A DNA stretch of 5,528 bases from DASUGM01 sp036274055 (GCA_036274055.1 DASUGM010000374.1:1-5528), one strand, 5' to 3'; shown: positions 1 through 5,528, numbered from the stretch's first letter. The notes: generated by a model from the sequence alone, not told the origin. Program-made: numbers and translations.

Positions 1-525
1 GAACTGCCGGCGCGTGATCGGATCGACGCCGCTGGTCGGCTCGTCGAGAAAGACGATCCGCGGCTCGTGCAGCAGCGCGACGGAAAAGGCGAGCTTCTGG
101 CGCCAGCCGAGCGGCAGGCTCCGCACGGCCTGGTCGGCCGCATGGCCGAGGCCGAGACGCTGCAGCATCCAGTCGGTGCGCGCCCGGATCTGGGCCAGCG
201 ACAGCCCGTAGATGCCGCCATAGAGACGGATGTTCTCGCGGGGCGTCAGATCTTCGTAGAGCGAGAACCGCTGGCTCATGTAGCCGATGTTCCGCTTGAT
301 CGACTCGCTCTCCGTGGCGACGTCGTAGCCGGCCACGCGCGCCGTGCCGCCCGACGGGCTGAGCACGCCGATCAGCATCCTGATGGCTGTCGTCTTCCCG
401 GCGCCATTGGCCCCGAGAAACCCGAACACTTCGCTGGAGCGAACCTCGAACGAGATGTGGTCGACCGCCGTGAACCGGCCGAACGTCCGGGTCAGGTTGC
501 TCGCGGCGATGGCGGCGTCGCTCAT
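1..525 (-). CDS. ABC transporter ATP-binding protein 2 (YbhF C-half type), 3' end off window
   Basis: The first 175 residues of an ABC-2-type exporter ATPase are visible; the gene runs off the left edge, so the H-loop and C-terminus are not seen. It should hydrolyse ATP at the inner face of the cytoplasmic membrane to drive efflux. Visible motifs are Walker A GANGAGKT (residues 38-45), a Q-loop with Gln85 in GYMSQRFSLY, and Walker B IVFLDEP with catalytic Glu162. The ABC signature is degenerate: LPLGW (137-141) replaces LSGGQ. From memory, this resembles the C-terminal ATPase half of E. coli YbhF. The ATG overlaps the TGA of ATPase 1 by four bases (ATGA), and a GAGGA Shine-Dalgarno lies at 532-536, six bases upstream. 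The family assignment is firm; the substrate is unknown. The permease partners are presumed to lie beyond position 1. Confidence 0.93.
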   Translation of the reverse strand, partial: MSDAAIAASNLTRTFGRFTAVDHISFEVRSSEVFGFLGANGAGKTTAIRMLIGVLSPSGGTARVAGYDVATESESIKRNIGYMSQRFSLYEDLTPRENIRLYGGIYGLSLAQIRARTDWMLQRLGLGHAADQAVRSLPLGWRQKLAFSVALLHEPRIVFLDEPTSGVDPITRRQF

Positions 526-1457
526 GCGGCATCCTCGGTGCGGGCGATGAAGCTGTCTTCGACCGTCGGCGTTTGCGGAGCGACCACCGCGTCGGCGAAT
601 CCGCTGTCCGTCAGGAACGCCTGCAGTTCAGCGCCAAGCTGCTCGACCGGTACCCCGGTCCGCTTTTCCGCCACGTGGATGACCTCGCCGAAGGGATACA
701 CGCTGTGCGCATGCTCGTACGAGCGAAGCGCCAGAAGCGCCGCGTAGCGACTCGCGACCCGGACGCCCAGCAACGGGCGCGCGAAGCTTTCGACAATTGC
801 CGCCGGCGTGGCGATTTCGAGGATGCGGCCGCGATGCATCAGCGCAACGCGATCGCAGCGCGTCGCTTCGTCCATGTACGGCGTCGAGACGACCGTCGTG
901 AGGCCGCCATCCTTGAGTCTGGCGAGCAGATCCCAGAACTCCCGCCGCGAGACCGCATCGACACCGGTCGTCGGCTCGTCAAGAAAAAGAATGTCAGGCC
1001 GATGAACCAGCGCGCAGCACAACGCGAGCTTCTGCTTCATCCCTCCCGAGAGCGCCGCGGCCCGGCGGTCCTTGAACGGCTCGAGCTGCGAGTAGATCGG
1101 CTTGATCTGTTCGTACTCACGCTCGAGGGTCGTTCCGAAGACCGACGCAAAGAACGTCACGTTCTCGTGGACGCTCAAGTCCGGATACAGCGAGAAGCGT
1201 CCGGCCATGTACCCGACCCGTTGACGCAGCGCGCGGTAATCGCTGACGACGTCAAGGCCGAGAACGGAGGCGCGGCCGCCCGCGGGCACGAGCAAGGACA
1301 CGAGGATCCGGAACAGCGTCGTCTTGCCGGCACCGTCCGGCCCGATGAACCCGAACAGCTCGCCGTGCCGTACGAAAAACGAGACGTTGTCGAGCGCCAC
1401 CGTGGCGCCGAACCGCTTTCCCAGCCTGTCGGCGACGATGGCTGGTTCCGCGCTCAT
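522..1457 (-). CDS. ABC transporter ATP-binding protein 1 (YbhF N-half type)
   Basis: A complete 311-residue ABC-2 exporter ATPase. It has Walker A GPDGAGKT (39-46), a canonical LSGGM signature (136-140), and Walker B ILFLDEP with Glu161. Two catalytic-loop residues are replaced. The Q-loop reads GYMAGRFSLY, with Gly86 where Gln is usual, and the H-loop reads STPYMDEA, with Pro193 where His is usual. About 100 residues follow the nucleotide-binding core and end in PTVEDSFIAR, the common C-terminal tail of drug-exporter ATPases. The PDGAGKTT form of Walker A is typical, from memory, of the N-terminal half of YbhF-like double ATPases, so this gene and the next look like that protein split in two. 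The start overlaps the HlyD stop (ATGA), and I see no clear Shine-Dalgarno, so translational coupling is likely. It probably forms a heterodimer with ATPase 2. The function class is firm; the cargo is unknown. Confidence 0.95.
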   Translation of the reverse strand: MSAEPAIVADRLGKRFGATVALDNVSFFVRHGELFGFIGPDGAGKTTLFRILVSLLVPAGGRASVLGLDVVSDYRALRQRVGYMAGRFSLYPDLSVHENVTFFASVFGTTLEREYEQIKPIYSQLEPFKDRRAAALSGGMKQKLALCCALVHRPDILFLDEPTTGVDAVSRREFWDLLARLKDGGLTTVVSTPYMDEATRCDRVALMHRGRILEIATPAAIVESFARPLLGVRVASRYAALLALRSYEHAHSVYPFGEVIHVAEKRTGVPVEQLGAELQAFLTDSGFADAVVAPQTPTVEDSFIARTEDAA

Positions 1458-2467
1458 CGGACGAACTCGACGTCGACCGGCATCCCGATCTTCAGCAAGC
1501 CGTTCGGGTTGGGAACCCGGATCTTGATCGCATAGACGAGGTCGGCCCGTTCATCGCGCGTCTGAATCGGCGTTGGCGTGAATTCGGCGCGTGAGGAAAT
1601 CCACGACACGGTCCCGTTCAACGACTGCCGTTCGTTTTCCACGTCAACGTTGACCCGGGCCTGCTGACCGAACTTGATCGAAGCCAGCTGCGGCTGGCTG
1701 ACGAATGCGCGCACGTCGACGACGCCAAGGTCGGCGATCGTGTACAGCGGCTGGCCGGCCTGGATCACCTCGCCCGCTCTCGCATACTTCGTCAGCACCG
1801 TGCCGGCGGTCGGATTGGGGATCGTCGCGCGGCCAATCCGGTCGGCAACCTGATTGACCTGTGCATCGGCCGCGGCCGTTTGGGCTTTCGCCGTGCGCTG
1901 CTGTTGTTCCACGGCGGCAATCTGCGCGCTTTGCGCCGCAATCTGCCGCTCGTACGCCTGAATCTGTTCCTCCTGCGCCTTGATCTGATCCGTGAGCACC
2001 CGATCGTCGCGTTCGGCCTGATCGAGCTGCTGCGCCGTCGCGGCCTGCTGGGCGAACAGCCGTTGCATCCGGTCGTGATTGCGGCGCGCGATCTCCAGCT
2101 GCGACTGCAGGACGCCGCGCTGGGCGGCGGCGGCGTCGCGCTGCGCGCGAAGCGCGTCGCGCTGGGCTATCGACGCCCGCACCTGGCTTTCGACCTCGCT
2201 TGCGCGCGACGCCGCGGCGTCGCGTTGAGCAGCCGCCTGATCGCGCTGAAGCGTGAGCGCCGTTGGATCGACCGTGCCGACCGTCTCACCGGCGGTCAGC
2301 GTGCGCCCTTCCTCAACAGTGAAGGTCGTCAGCCGGCCCCCGACCTCCGATGACACGGCGACTTCGATGGCCTCGACGTTGCCGTAGGCATCGGGACGCG
2401 CCTCGCCGCCGCAGGCAGTCGCGGCCACCGTCAGGCCGAGGGCGCCGATTACCGTCCAGGCGCGCAT
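1454..2467 (-). CDS. HlyD/YbhG-family periplasmic adaptor, probable lipoprotein
   Basis: This is the membrane-fusion protein that links the inner-membrane ABC pump to the TolC-type channel. With the ATG at 2467 it has 337 residues. Residues 1-19 are a lipoprotein signal ending in ATAC (Cys19), although Ala at -3 makes the lipobox slightly weak. A first lipoyl-like half (about 29-69) is followed by a long Gln/Ala/Arg-rich alpha-hairpin (about 71-210). The second lipoyl half begins around NPTAGTVLTKYARAGE (218-233), and a beta-barrel region runs to the end. The hairpin tip carries Arg133, Leu137 and Thr144, the spacing of the TolC-contacting R-L-S residues of AcrA, with Thr for Ser. A GTG at 2470 is an alternative start. 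The ATG is preferred because GGAGG at 2475-2479 then sits seven bases upstream. The gene lies between the channel and ATPase genes, as expected for a tripartite pump. Confidence 0.93.
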   Translation of the reverse strand: MRAWTVIGALGLTVAATACGGEARPDAYGNVEAIEVAVSSEVGGRLTTFTVEEGRTLTAGETVGTVDPTALTLQRDQAAAQRDAAASRASEVESQVRASIAQRDALRAQRDAAAAQRGVLQSQLEIARRNHDRMQRLFAQQAATAQQLDQAERDDRVLTDQIKAQEEQIQAYERQIAAQSAQIAAVEQQQRTAKAQTAAADAQVNQVADRIGRATIPNPTAGTVLTKYARAGEVIQAGQPLYTIADLGVVDVRAFVSQPQLASIKFGQQARVNVDVENERQSLNGTVSWISSRAEFTPTPIQTRDERADLVYAIKIRVPNPNGLLKIGMPVDVEFVR

Positions 2468-3789
2468 CACCGCACCTCCAGTCCGAGCGTAGTCAGGAAA
2501 CGCGCGCTCGCCTGTGCGAGCTCGACCTCGTGGCCGGCACGTGCGAAGCGCGCCTGCAGCAGTTCGGTGTTGCGATCGAGATACTCCGATGCGGTCACGA
2601 CGCCCTCCTGAAGTCGAACCTGTGCCGAGCGCTCGACCTGCTCGCGCAGCGTGACGATGCGCTCATCGGTGGCCAGGGCTCGTTGCAGGCGATCGATGGC
2701 GGCTTCGTCGCTGCGAGTGGTTGTGACGAGCTGCTTTGCGAACGCCTCCTCGTCAGTCGCGACCACGCGCTGTTGAATCCGGAGTGCTTCACGCTCCCTG
2801 GCGCCGGTGTCCCATGTCCAGGCGTTCCACTGCAGCCGGACGCCGCCGAGGCCGTAGGCCTGAAACGCGGATTGGATGAAGTTCAGCCCCGGCTGGCCGT
2901 ACCCGACGCGACCGTACGCGGAAAGCCTCGGCCGCTCCTGCGCCGTCGTCAGTTCCAGCTGCCTCGCGATGCGGTCGCGCGTGCGCGCGAACTGGTCGAA
3001 CTCGGGCCTCGAGCGGAGTGGCGCGGCCGACTGGCGCGCGCTGGCCACGGCCGCGGCGAGATCAGGCAGCCGGAGCGAGTCGGTGTCCGCGATCCTCTGG
3101 CCGGTCAGCGTCTCCAGGCGATCGAGGGCCGCCCGGCGGCTGGACCGCAGATCGTCGGCGTCCTGCTGCCGCTGCAGCAGTGTGGCCTCGATGGCCGCTG
3201 ATTCAGCGGGAAGCGCGGTGCCTTCGCGTACGCGGGCGTTCGTTTCCGTGAGCCGCGTATTCAGATCCGCGATCGTGGCTTCGAGGGCGCCAGCTCGAGC
3301 CTCCAGTCCCGCGGCCACGAAGAAGGCGTCATTGACCTGCTGCCGCAGGCTGAAAAGCGTCGAGCGAACGCGCGCCAGATTCTCCGCAAGCTGCGCCCGT
3401 TCGAGCGCGCTGTGTGCAGCAATCGACGGATCGACAAGCCGCTGCTCGACGCGGACACTGGCGTCGTAGGTGTCTTTGGGCGGCACAATCAGCGCGTCGA
3501 CGCCAGGGATCACGCTCTCCAGATGGGCGACGTCGGACTGGTACTGAACCTGTCCGTCCACCACCAGCGCGGGCAGCCGCTGCGCGTCGATGTTGCGCAG
3601 CCGCAGCTCGGACTGCGTCAGCAGCAACTGCAGCTGCTGCACGCGCGGGTCCGTGTCGATGGCGGCCTGCTGCAGAGTGCCCAGCTGGAACGATCTGGAC
3701 GGCACGGGTGGCGGCGGCGCCTGCGCCACCGCGCCTCGAGGTGCGGCCAGCAAGGCCGCGAGCACAAACCACTTCGCTCTGGTCGTCAT
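2467..3789 (-). CDS. TolC-family outer-membrane efflux channel protein
   Basis: A 440-residue outer-membrane factor, close to the usual TolC-family length, that should form the trimeric exit duct of the pump. A Sec signal peptide with a hydrophobic core (about 7-16) is probably cleaved after AVA (residue 22), leaving a proline-rich mature start (QAPPPPVP). The family's internal duplication is visible. Each half has a beta-strand stretch after a proline motif: RLPALVVDGQVQYQS (71-85) and ERPRLSAYGRVGYG (285-298). Each half also has a helix-tip motif: RVREGTALPAES (186-197) and RLQEGVVTASEYLDR near the C-terminus. Alpha-barrel helices rich in Arg, Gln and Ala connect them. The ATG overlaps the TGA of the repressor gene (ATGA). 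A 10-bp palindrome, GAGGGCCCTC (3795-3804), covers the only Shine-Dalgarno-like sequence, so translation may depend on coupling. E. coli ybhG-type operons lack their own channel gene, so this pump is more self-contained. Confidence 0.93.
   Translation of the reverse strand: MTTRAKWFVLAALLAAPRGAVAQAPPPPVPSRSFQLGTLQQAAIDTDPRVQQLQLLLTQSELRLRNIDAQRLPALVVDGQVQYQSDVAHLESVIPGVDALIVPPKDTYDASVRVEQRLVDPSIAAHSALERAQLAENLARVRSTLFSLRQQVNDAFFVAAGLEARAGALEATIADLNTRLTETNARVREGTALPAESAAIEATLLQRQQDADDLRSSRRAALDRLETLTGQRIADTDSLRLPDLAAAVASARQSAAPLRSRPEFDQFARTRDRIARQLELTTAQERPRLSAYGRVGYGQPGLNFIQSAFQAYGLGGVRLQWNAWTWDTGAREREALRIQQRVVATDEEAFAKQLVTTTRSDEAAIDRLQRALATDERIVTLREQVERSAQVRLQEGVVTASEYLDRNTELLQARFARAGHEVELAQASARFLTTLGLEVR
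2473..2479 (-). promoter_or_regulatory. Ribosome binding site of the HlyD gene
   Basis: The minus strand reads GGAGGTG here, inside the 3' end of the TolC-family gene. Counted from GGAGG, the spacing is four bases to the GTG at 2470 and seven bases to the ATG at 2467. This favours the ATG start, which overlaps the upstream TGA by one base (TGATG). Confidence 0.7.
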
Positions 3790-4484
3790 GGCGCGAGGGC
3801 CCTCAGGAAGAACGGAGCCAGTTCCGCCCGGCGCCGATCGATGAATGCGATGAAGCCCGCCTCGTCGAGGCCGAGGAGCGCGTTGAGCATCGGCTTCGCC
3901 GCGAATGGAAAGATGCAGAGCGCCAGCAGGTTGACGATGAACTGTTCGGCGTCGATCGGCTGCATGCGCCCGGCGCGAACGCGCTCGCCGATCTGTGCGC
4001 TGAGCCGGTCGCGCACGAGGGCGCCGACGTCCGCCGGATTCATGCCGATCACGCTGGCAAACAGCTGCTGGATGCGCCGTGGATGATGTGTGAGCTCGCT
4101 GATGACGTAGCCGGGCAGATACGGGGTCTCGGCGAGCCGCGTCAACTCGAGTTCGACGACCTGTGCGACCTTGACGTCGAGATCGGCATCGGACGCCAGG
4201 ATGCGAACGAGATTGGGCAGGAGCTGCGTTGCCGCGCGCTGGAACACGGCGTCGGCGAGCCGCTCCTTGCTGCGGAAGTAGTAGTGAAGCAGCGCCGAAT
4301 TGACGCCGGCCTCGCGGGCGATCTCCTGCGTCCGCGCCCCGGCCGTACCGTGGCGGATGAAGACGGCATGTGCGGCGTCGAGGATCCGGCGTTCGGTGTC
4401 GCCGTCGCGCGCGACCGGCCGTCCCGGGCGCCTCGGGCCTGCCCGTTTGCCTGCGCCGCGCCGGCTCGTCCGCTTATTAATCAT
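3786..4484 (-). CDS. TetR/AcrR-family transcriptional repressor
   Basis: A 232-residue regulator. A TetR N-terminal DNA-binding domain spans about residues 30-76: helix 1 around ERRILDAAHAVFIRHG, then the helix-turn-helix TQEIAREAGVNSALLHYYF (52-70) followed by RSKERL. The helical C-terminal part (about 80-232) is the expected ligand-binding and dimerisation domain; I do not recognise a specific subfamily. Residues 4-26 form a very basic arm containing GPRRPGRPVAR, an AT-hook-like element. It is the first gene of the efflux operon and overlaps the channel gene by four bases. By analogy with CecR and AcrR it probably represses its own operon until a pump substrate binds. No Shine-Dalgarno precedes the ATG at 4484, and the sequence just upstream is AT-rich, so leaderless translation is possible. 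I see no better in-frame start downstream. Confidence 0.94.
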   Translation of the reverse strand: MINKRTSRRGAGKRAGPRRPGRPVARDGDTERRILDAAHAVFIRHGTAGARTQEIAREAGVNSALLHYYFRSKERLADAVFQRAATQLLPNLVRILASDADLDVKVAQVVELELTRLAETPYLPGYVISELTHHPRRIQQLFASVIGMNPADVGALVRDRLSAQIGERVRAGRMQPIDAEQFIVNLLALCIFPFAAKPMLNALLGLDEAGFIAFIDRRRAELAPFFLRALAP

Positions 4485-4508
4485 TCAATTAAACTAGTCA
4501 ATTAATTC
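4474..4508 (-). promoter_or_regulatory. AT-rich candidate operator/promoter of the tetR-efflux operon
   Basis: In an otherwise GC-rich window, 29 of the 34 bases at 4474-4507 are A or T. The block spans the tetR start codon. On the minus strand it offers TTGACT (4496-4501), a -35-like hexamer whose matching -10 would fall inside the gene. It also offers TTTAAT (4488-4493), five of six matches to the -10 consensus, which would place transcription initiation almost at the ATG. Inverted pairs are TTAAT/ATTAA (4477-4481 with 4488-4492) and AATTAA/TTAATT (4487-4492 with 4502-4507). The operator role is inferred from position, composition and repeats; the promoter elements are ambiguous. Confidence 0.5.
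4485..4505. repeat. Short direct repeat TCAATTAA x2 in the operator region
   Basis: TCAATTAA occurs at 4485-4492 and 4498-4505, an exact 8-base match with a 13-base period and a 5-base spacer. It directly abuts the tetR start codon, the position expected for a repressor or RNA polymerase site. Confidence 0.6.
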
Positions 4509-4570
4509 ACGCCGCGTCAACTGCCACGGCCGCTCGTCCCCCCTGAGGCCCTGCGCGCCGCGTCCGGGGA

Positions 4571-4576
4571 TAGAAT
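4571..4576 (+). promoter_or_regulatory. Candidate -10 element for the 95-residue gene
   Basis: TAGAAT matches the sigma-70 -10 consensus at five of six positions and follows a GGGG run. It ends 18 bases before the ATG at 4595. I see no convincing -35 hexamer at the usual distance, so this is tentative. Confidence 0.35.
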
Positions 4577-4584
4577 TCGCGGCC

Positions 4585-4590
4585 GGAGGA
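4585..4590 (+). promoter_or_regulatory. Ribosome binding site of the 95-residue gene
   Basis: GGAGGA is a strong Shine-Dalgarno. GGAGG ends five bases before the ATG at 4595. This supports both the reality of the small gene and its start. Confidence 0.7.
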
Positions 4591-4594
4591 GCCC

Positions 4595-4882
4595 ATGGCG
4601 AAACGCCTGATCGATTCGGTTACCGGCATCGGGTCCCTGCAGGCCGGCAACCTGACCCTGCGAGCCACGCGCTACCGGCTGTCGTTCTGGGTCAACGACG
4701 ACCTTCCGCAAAGCAACGACCTGGCGGCCGCCACGGTGGACGGCCACATCGACATCTCTGGAATCGGAGAAGCGGCCGTGCTTTCGGGCCCGGAGACGCT
4801 GACGCTCACGCTGGCGGACGGCCGCGAGATTGCCGTCAAAATCAAGAGCACAGCCGGAGAAATCGTCGGCCGCTGCCTGTAG
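4595..4882 (+). CDS. Hypothetical protein, 95 residues
   Basis: I do not recognise this family. The ATG has a strong GGAGG Shine-Dalgarno and a -10-like hexamer upstream, and the base composition matches its neighbours, so it looks like a real gene. The protein has no signal peptide, membrane segment or cysteine cluster; the only Cys is Cys94, next to the end. It alternates hydrophobic and polar residues in strand-like stretches (NLTLRATRYRLSFWV, about 19-33, and TLTLTLADGREIAVKIK, about 68-84), separated by a Gly/Asp-rich middle with GHIDISGIGEA. This suggests a small cytoplasmic beta-rich fold. It diverges from the tetR operon across 110 bp and precedes the cytochrome gene in the same direction. 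Nothing visible links it functionally to either, and I assign no function. Confidence 0.75.
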   Translation: MAKRLIDSVTGIGSLQAGNLTLRATRYRLSFWVNDDLPQSNDLAAATVDGHIDISGIGEAAVLSGPETLTLTLADGREIAVKIKSTAGEIVGRCL

Positions 4883-4914
4883 AGACGAGCGGTCCGGCCG
4901 GCGAGGCTTCGGGG

Positions 4915-4920
4915 GATAAT
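4915..4920 (+). promoter_or_regulatory. Candidate -10 element for the cytochrome gene
   Basis: GATAAT matches the -10 consensus at five of six positions, lies at the end of a GGGGG run, and ends 18 bases before the GTG at 4939. No clear -35 is seen. It sits in the 56-bp gap after the 95-residue gene, which shows no terminator hairpin with a T-run. Confidence 0.35.
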
Positions 4921-4938
4921 GTCCGTCCCGGAGCTGAC

Positions 4939-5528
4939 GTGCGGACCATACTTTCTGCGGCGGGCGCCGCCTTTCTTCTGGCATTTTTCCTCACCGGGCC
5001 GACCGGTTCGGCACAGGGCACCACTACTCCGGCAGCGACCCCGCCGGCGTCGCACGCCGCCCTCGTGAAGACCTACTGCGTCACGTGTCACAACGACAAG
5101 ACGCGCACGGGCGAGCTGACCCTCGAACATGTCGATCTCGCGGATGTTCCGAAGTCGGCGGAGTTGTGGGAGAAGGTGATCCGGAAGGTGCGCGCGGGGA
5201 TGATGCCGCCTGCCGGGATGCCGCGTCCCGACGCGCCGACGCTCGACGGCTTCGTCGGCTACCTGGAGTCGTCCATCGACCGCGCCGCGGCCGCGAATCC
5301 GCGCCCTGGCCGAACGGCCCTCCATCGTCTGAATCGCGCAGAGTACGCGAACGCGATCCGCGATCTGCTGGCGCTCGAGATCGACTCGACGGCGCTTCTC
5401 CCGCCGGACGATGAGAGCAGCGGGTTCGACAACATCGCGGACGTGTTGACCGTTTCGCCCTCGCTGATGGAGCGCTACCTCTCCGCGTCCTGGAACATCA
5501 GCCGGGCGGCACTGGGCAACGTCGCCAT
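4939..5528 (+). CDS. Exported Planctomycete-type cytochrome c / DUF1587 protein, 3' end off window
   Basis: The first 196 residues of a larger secreted protein are visible. The GTG start is chosen because GGAG (4930-4933) lies five bases upstream and the frame then opens with a signal peptide. That peptide has a hydrophobic core around residues 4-18 and probable cleavage after GSA (residue 25). A single CxxCH haem-c motif, CVTCH (47-51), and a downstream AGMMPPAGMP segment (86-95) carrying possible axial Met ligands match the Planctomycete cytochrome C domain. From about residue 128, HRLNRAEYANAIRDLL and then LLPPDDESSGFDN match the DUF1587 region. In known members DUF1592, DUF1588 and DUF1585 follow, giving proteins of roughly 700-900 residues; those parts would lie beyond the window. 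It should act in the periplasm or outside the cell. The substrate is unknown. The family is common in Planctomycetes, Acidobacteria and Verrucomicrobia. Confidence 0.9.
   Translation, partial: MRTILSAAGAAFLLAFFLTGPTGSAQGTTTPAATPPASHAALVKTYCVTCHNDKTRTGELTLEHVDLADVPKSAELWEKVIRKVRAGMMPPAGMPRPDAPTLDGFVGYLESSIDRAAAANPRPGRTALHRLNRAEYANAIRDLLALEIDSTALLPPDDESSGFDNIADVLTVSPSLMERYLSASWNISRAALGNVA

Noticed and set aside
67..1535. Long plus-strand open frames (67-747 and 573-1535) opposite the two ATPase genes
   Set aside because: They lie antisense to genes with clear ABC motifs. Their translations are Arg/Ala-rich with no recognisable domain, typical of shadow frames in GC-rich DNA.
2470..2470. GTG at 2470 as the HlyD start
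   Set aside because: It would place GGAGG only four bases upstream, whereas the ATG three bases later has seven-base spacing. It remains possible and changes the protein by one residue.
1880..4505. Plus-strand open frames 1880-2353, 2350-3201, 2876-3469, 3412-4086 and 3414-4505
   Set aside because: They are antisense to the HlyD, TolC and TetR genes, which have family motifs and coupled starts. The shadow products are low-complexity and Arg-rich.
4883..4938. Possible terminator in the gap after the 95-residue gene (CCGGCCGG palindrome)
   Set aside because: The palindrome is only 8 bases with no loop and no following T-run, so it does not look like an intrinsic terminator.
4517..5325. Minus-strand open frames 4517-4984 and 4672-5325
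   Set aside because: They overlap the 95-residue gene and the CxxCH protein on the other strand. Neither has a motif, and the translations look like reverse-frame noise.
5085..5414. Plus-strand open frame of 109 residues inside the cytochrome gene
   Set aside because: It is an out-of-frame shadow. The other plus frame carries the signal peptide, CxxCH and DUF1587 motifs.

Overview
This GC-rich window is from a bacterium. It most likely comes from Acidobacteriota or a similar phylum rich in Planctomycete-type cytochromes. That placement is inferred from the high GC content and from a secreted CxxCH protein with a DUF1587-like region at the right end; no marker gene is present.

Positions 1-4484 hold one tightly packed minus-strand operon. 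In transcription order it reads: TetR-family repressor, TolC-type outer-membrane channel, HlyD/YbhG-type periplasmic adaptor (probable lipoprotein), ABC ATPase 1, ABC ATPase 2 (cut by the left edge). Every junction overlaps by 1-4 bases. The set matches the E. coli cecR-ybhG-ybhF-ybhS-ybhR layout, with two changes. The double ATPase YbhF is split into two genes, and a dedicated outer-membrane channel gene is added. The one or two ABC-2 permeases the pump needs are not in the window and should lie beyond position 1. The likely product is a tripartite ABC exporter of drug-like or otherwise toxic compounds, controlled by its own first gene.

Positions 4485-4594 form the divergent intergenic region. 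It contains a striking AT-rich block with an 8-bp direct repeat abutting the tetR start, a candidate operator/promoter.

The plus strand then carries a 95-residue protein of unknown function (4595-4882). After a 56-bp gap comes the start of an exported cytochrome-c-like protein (4939 to the right edge). Both plus-strand genes have a -10-like hexamer exactly 18 bases upstream of the start codon.

I see no RNA genes, mobile elements or CRISPR arrays. The operon is a recognisable efflux system rather than a new one. Its most interesting point is complementary decay of the ATP-site motifs in the two ATPases.
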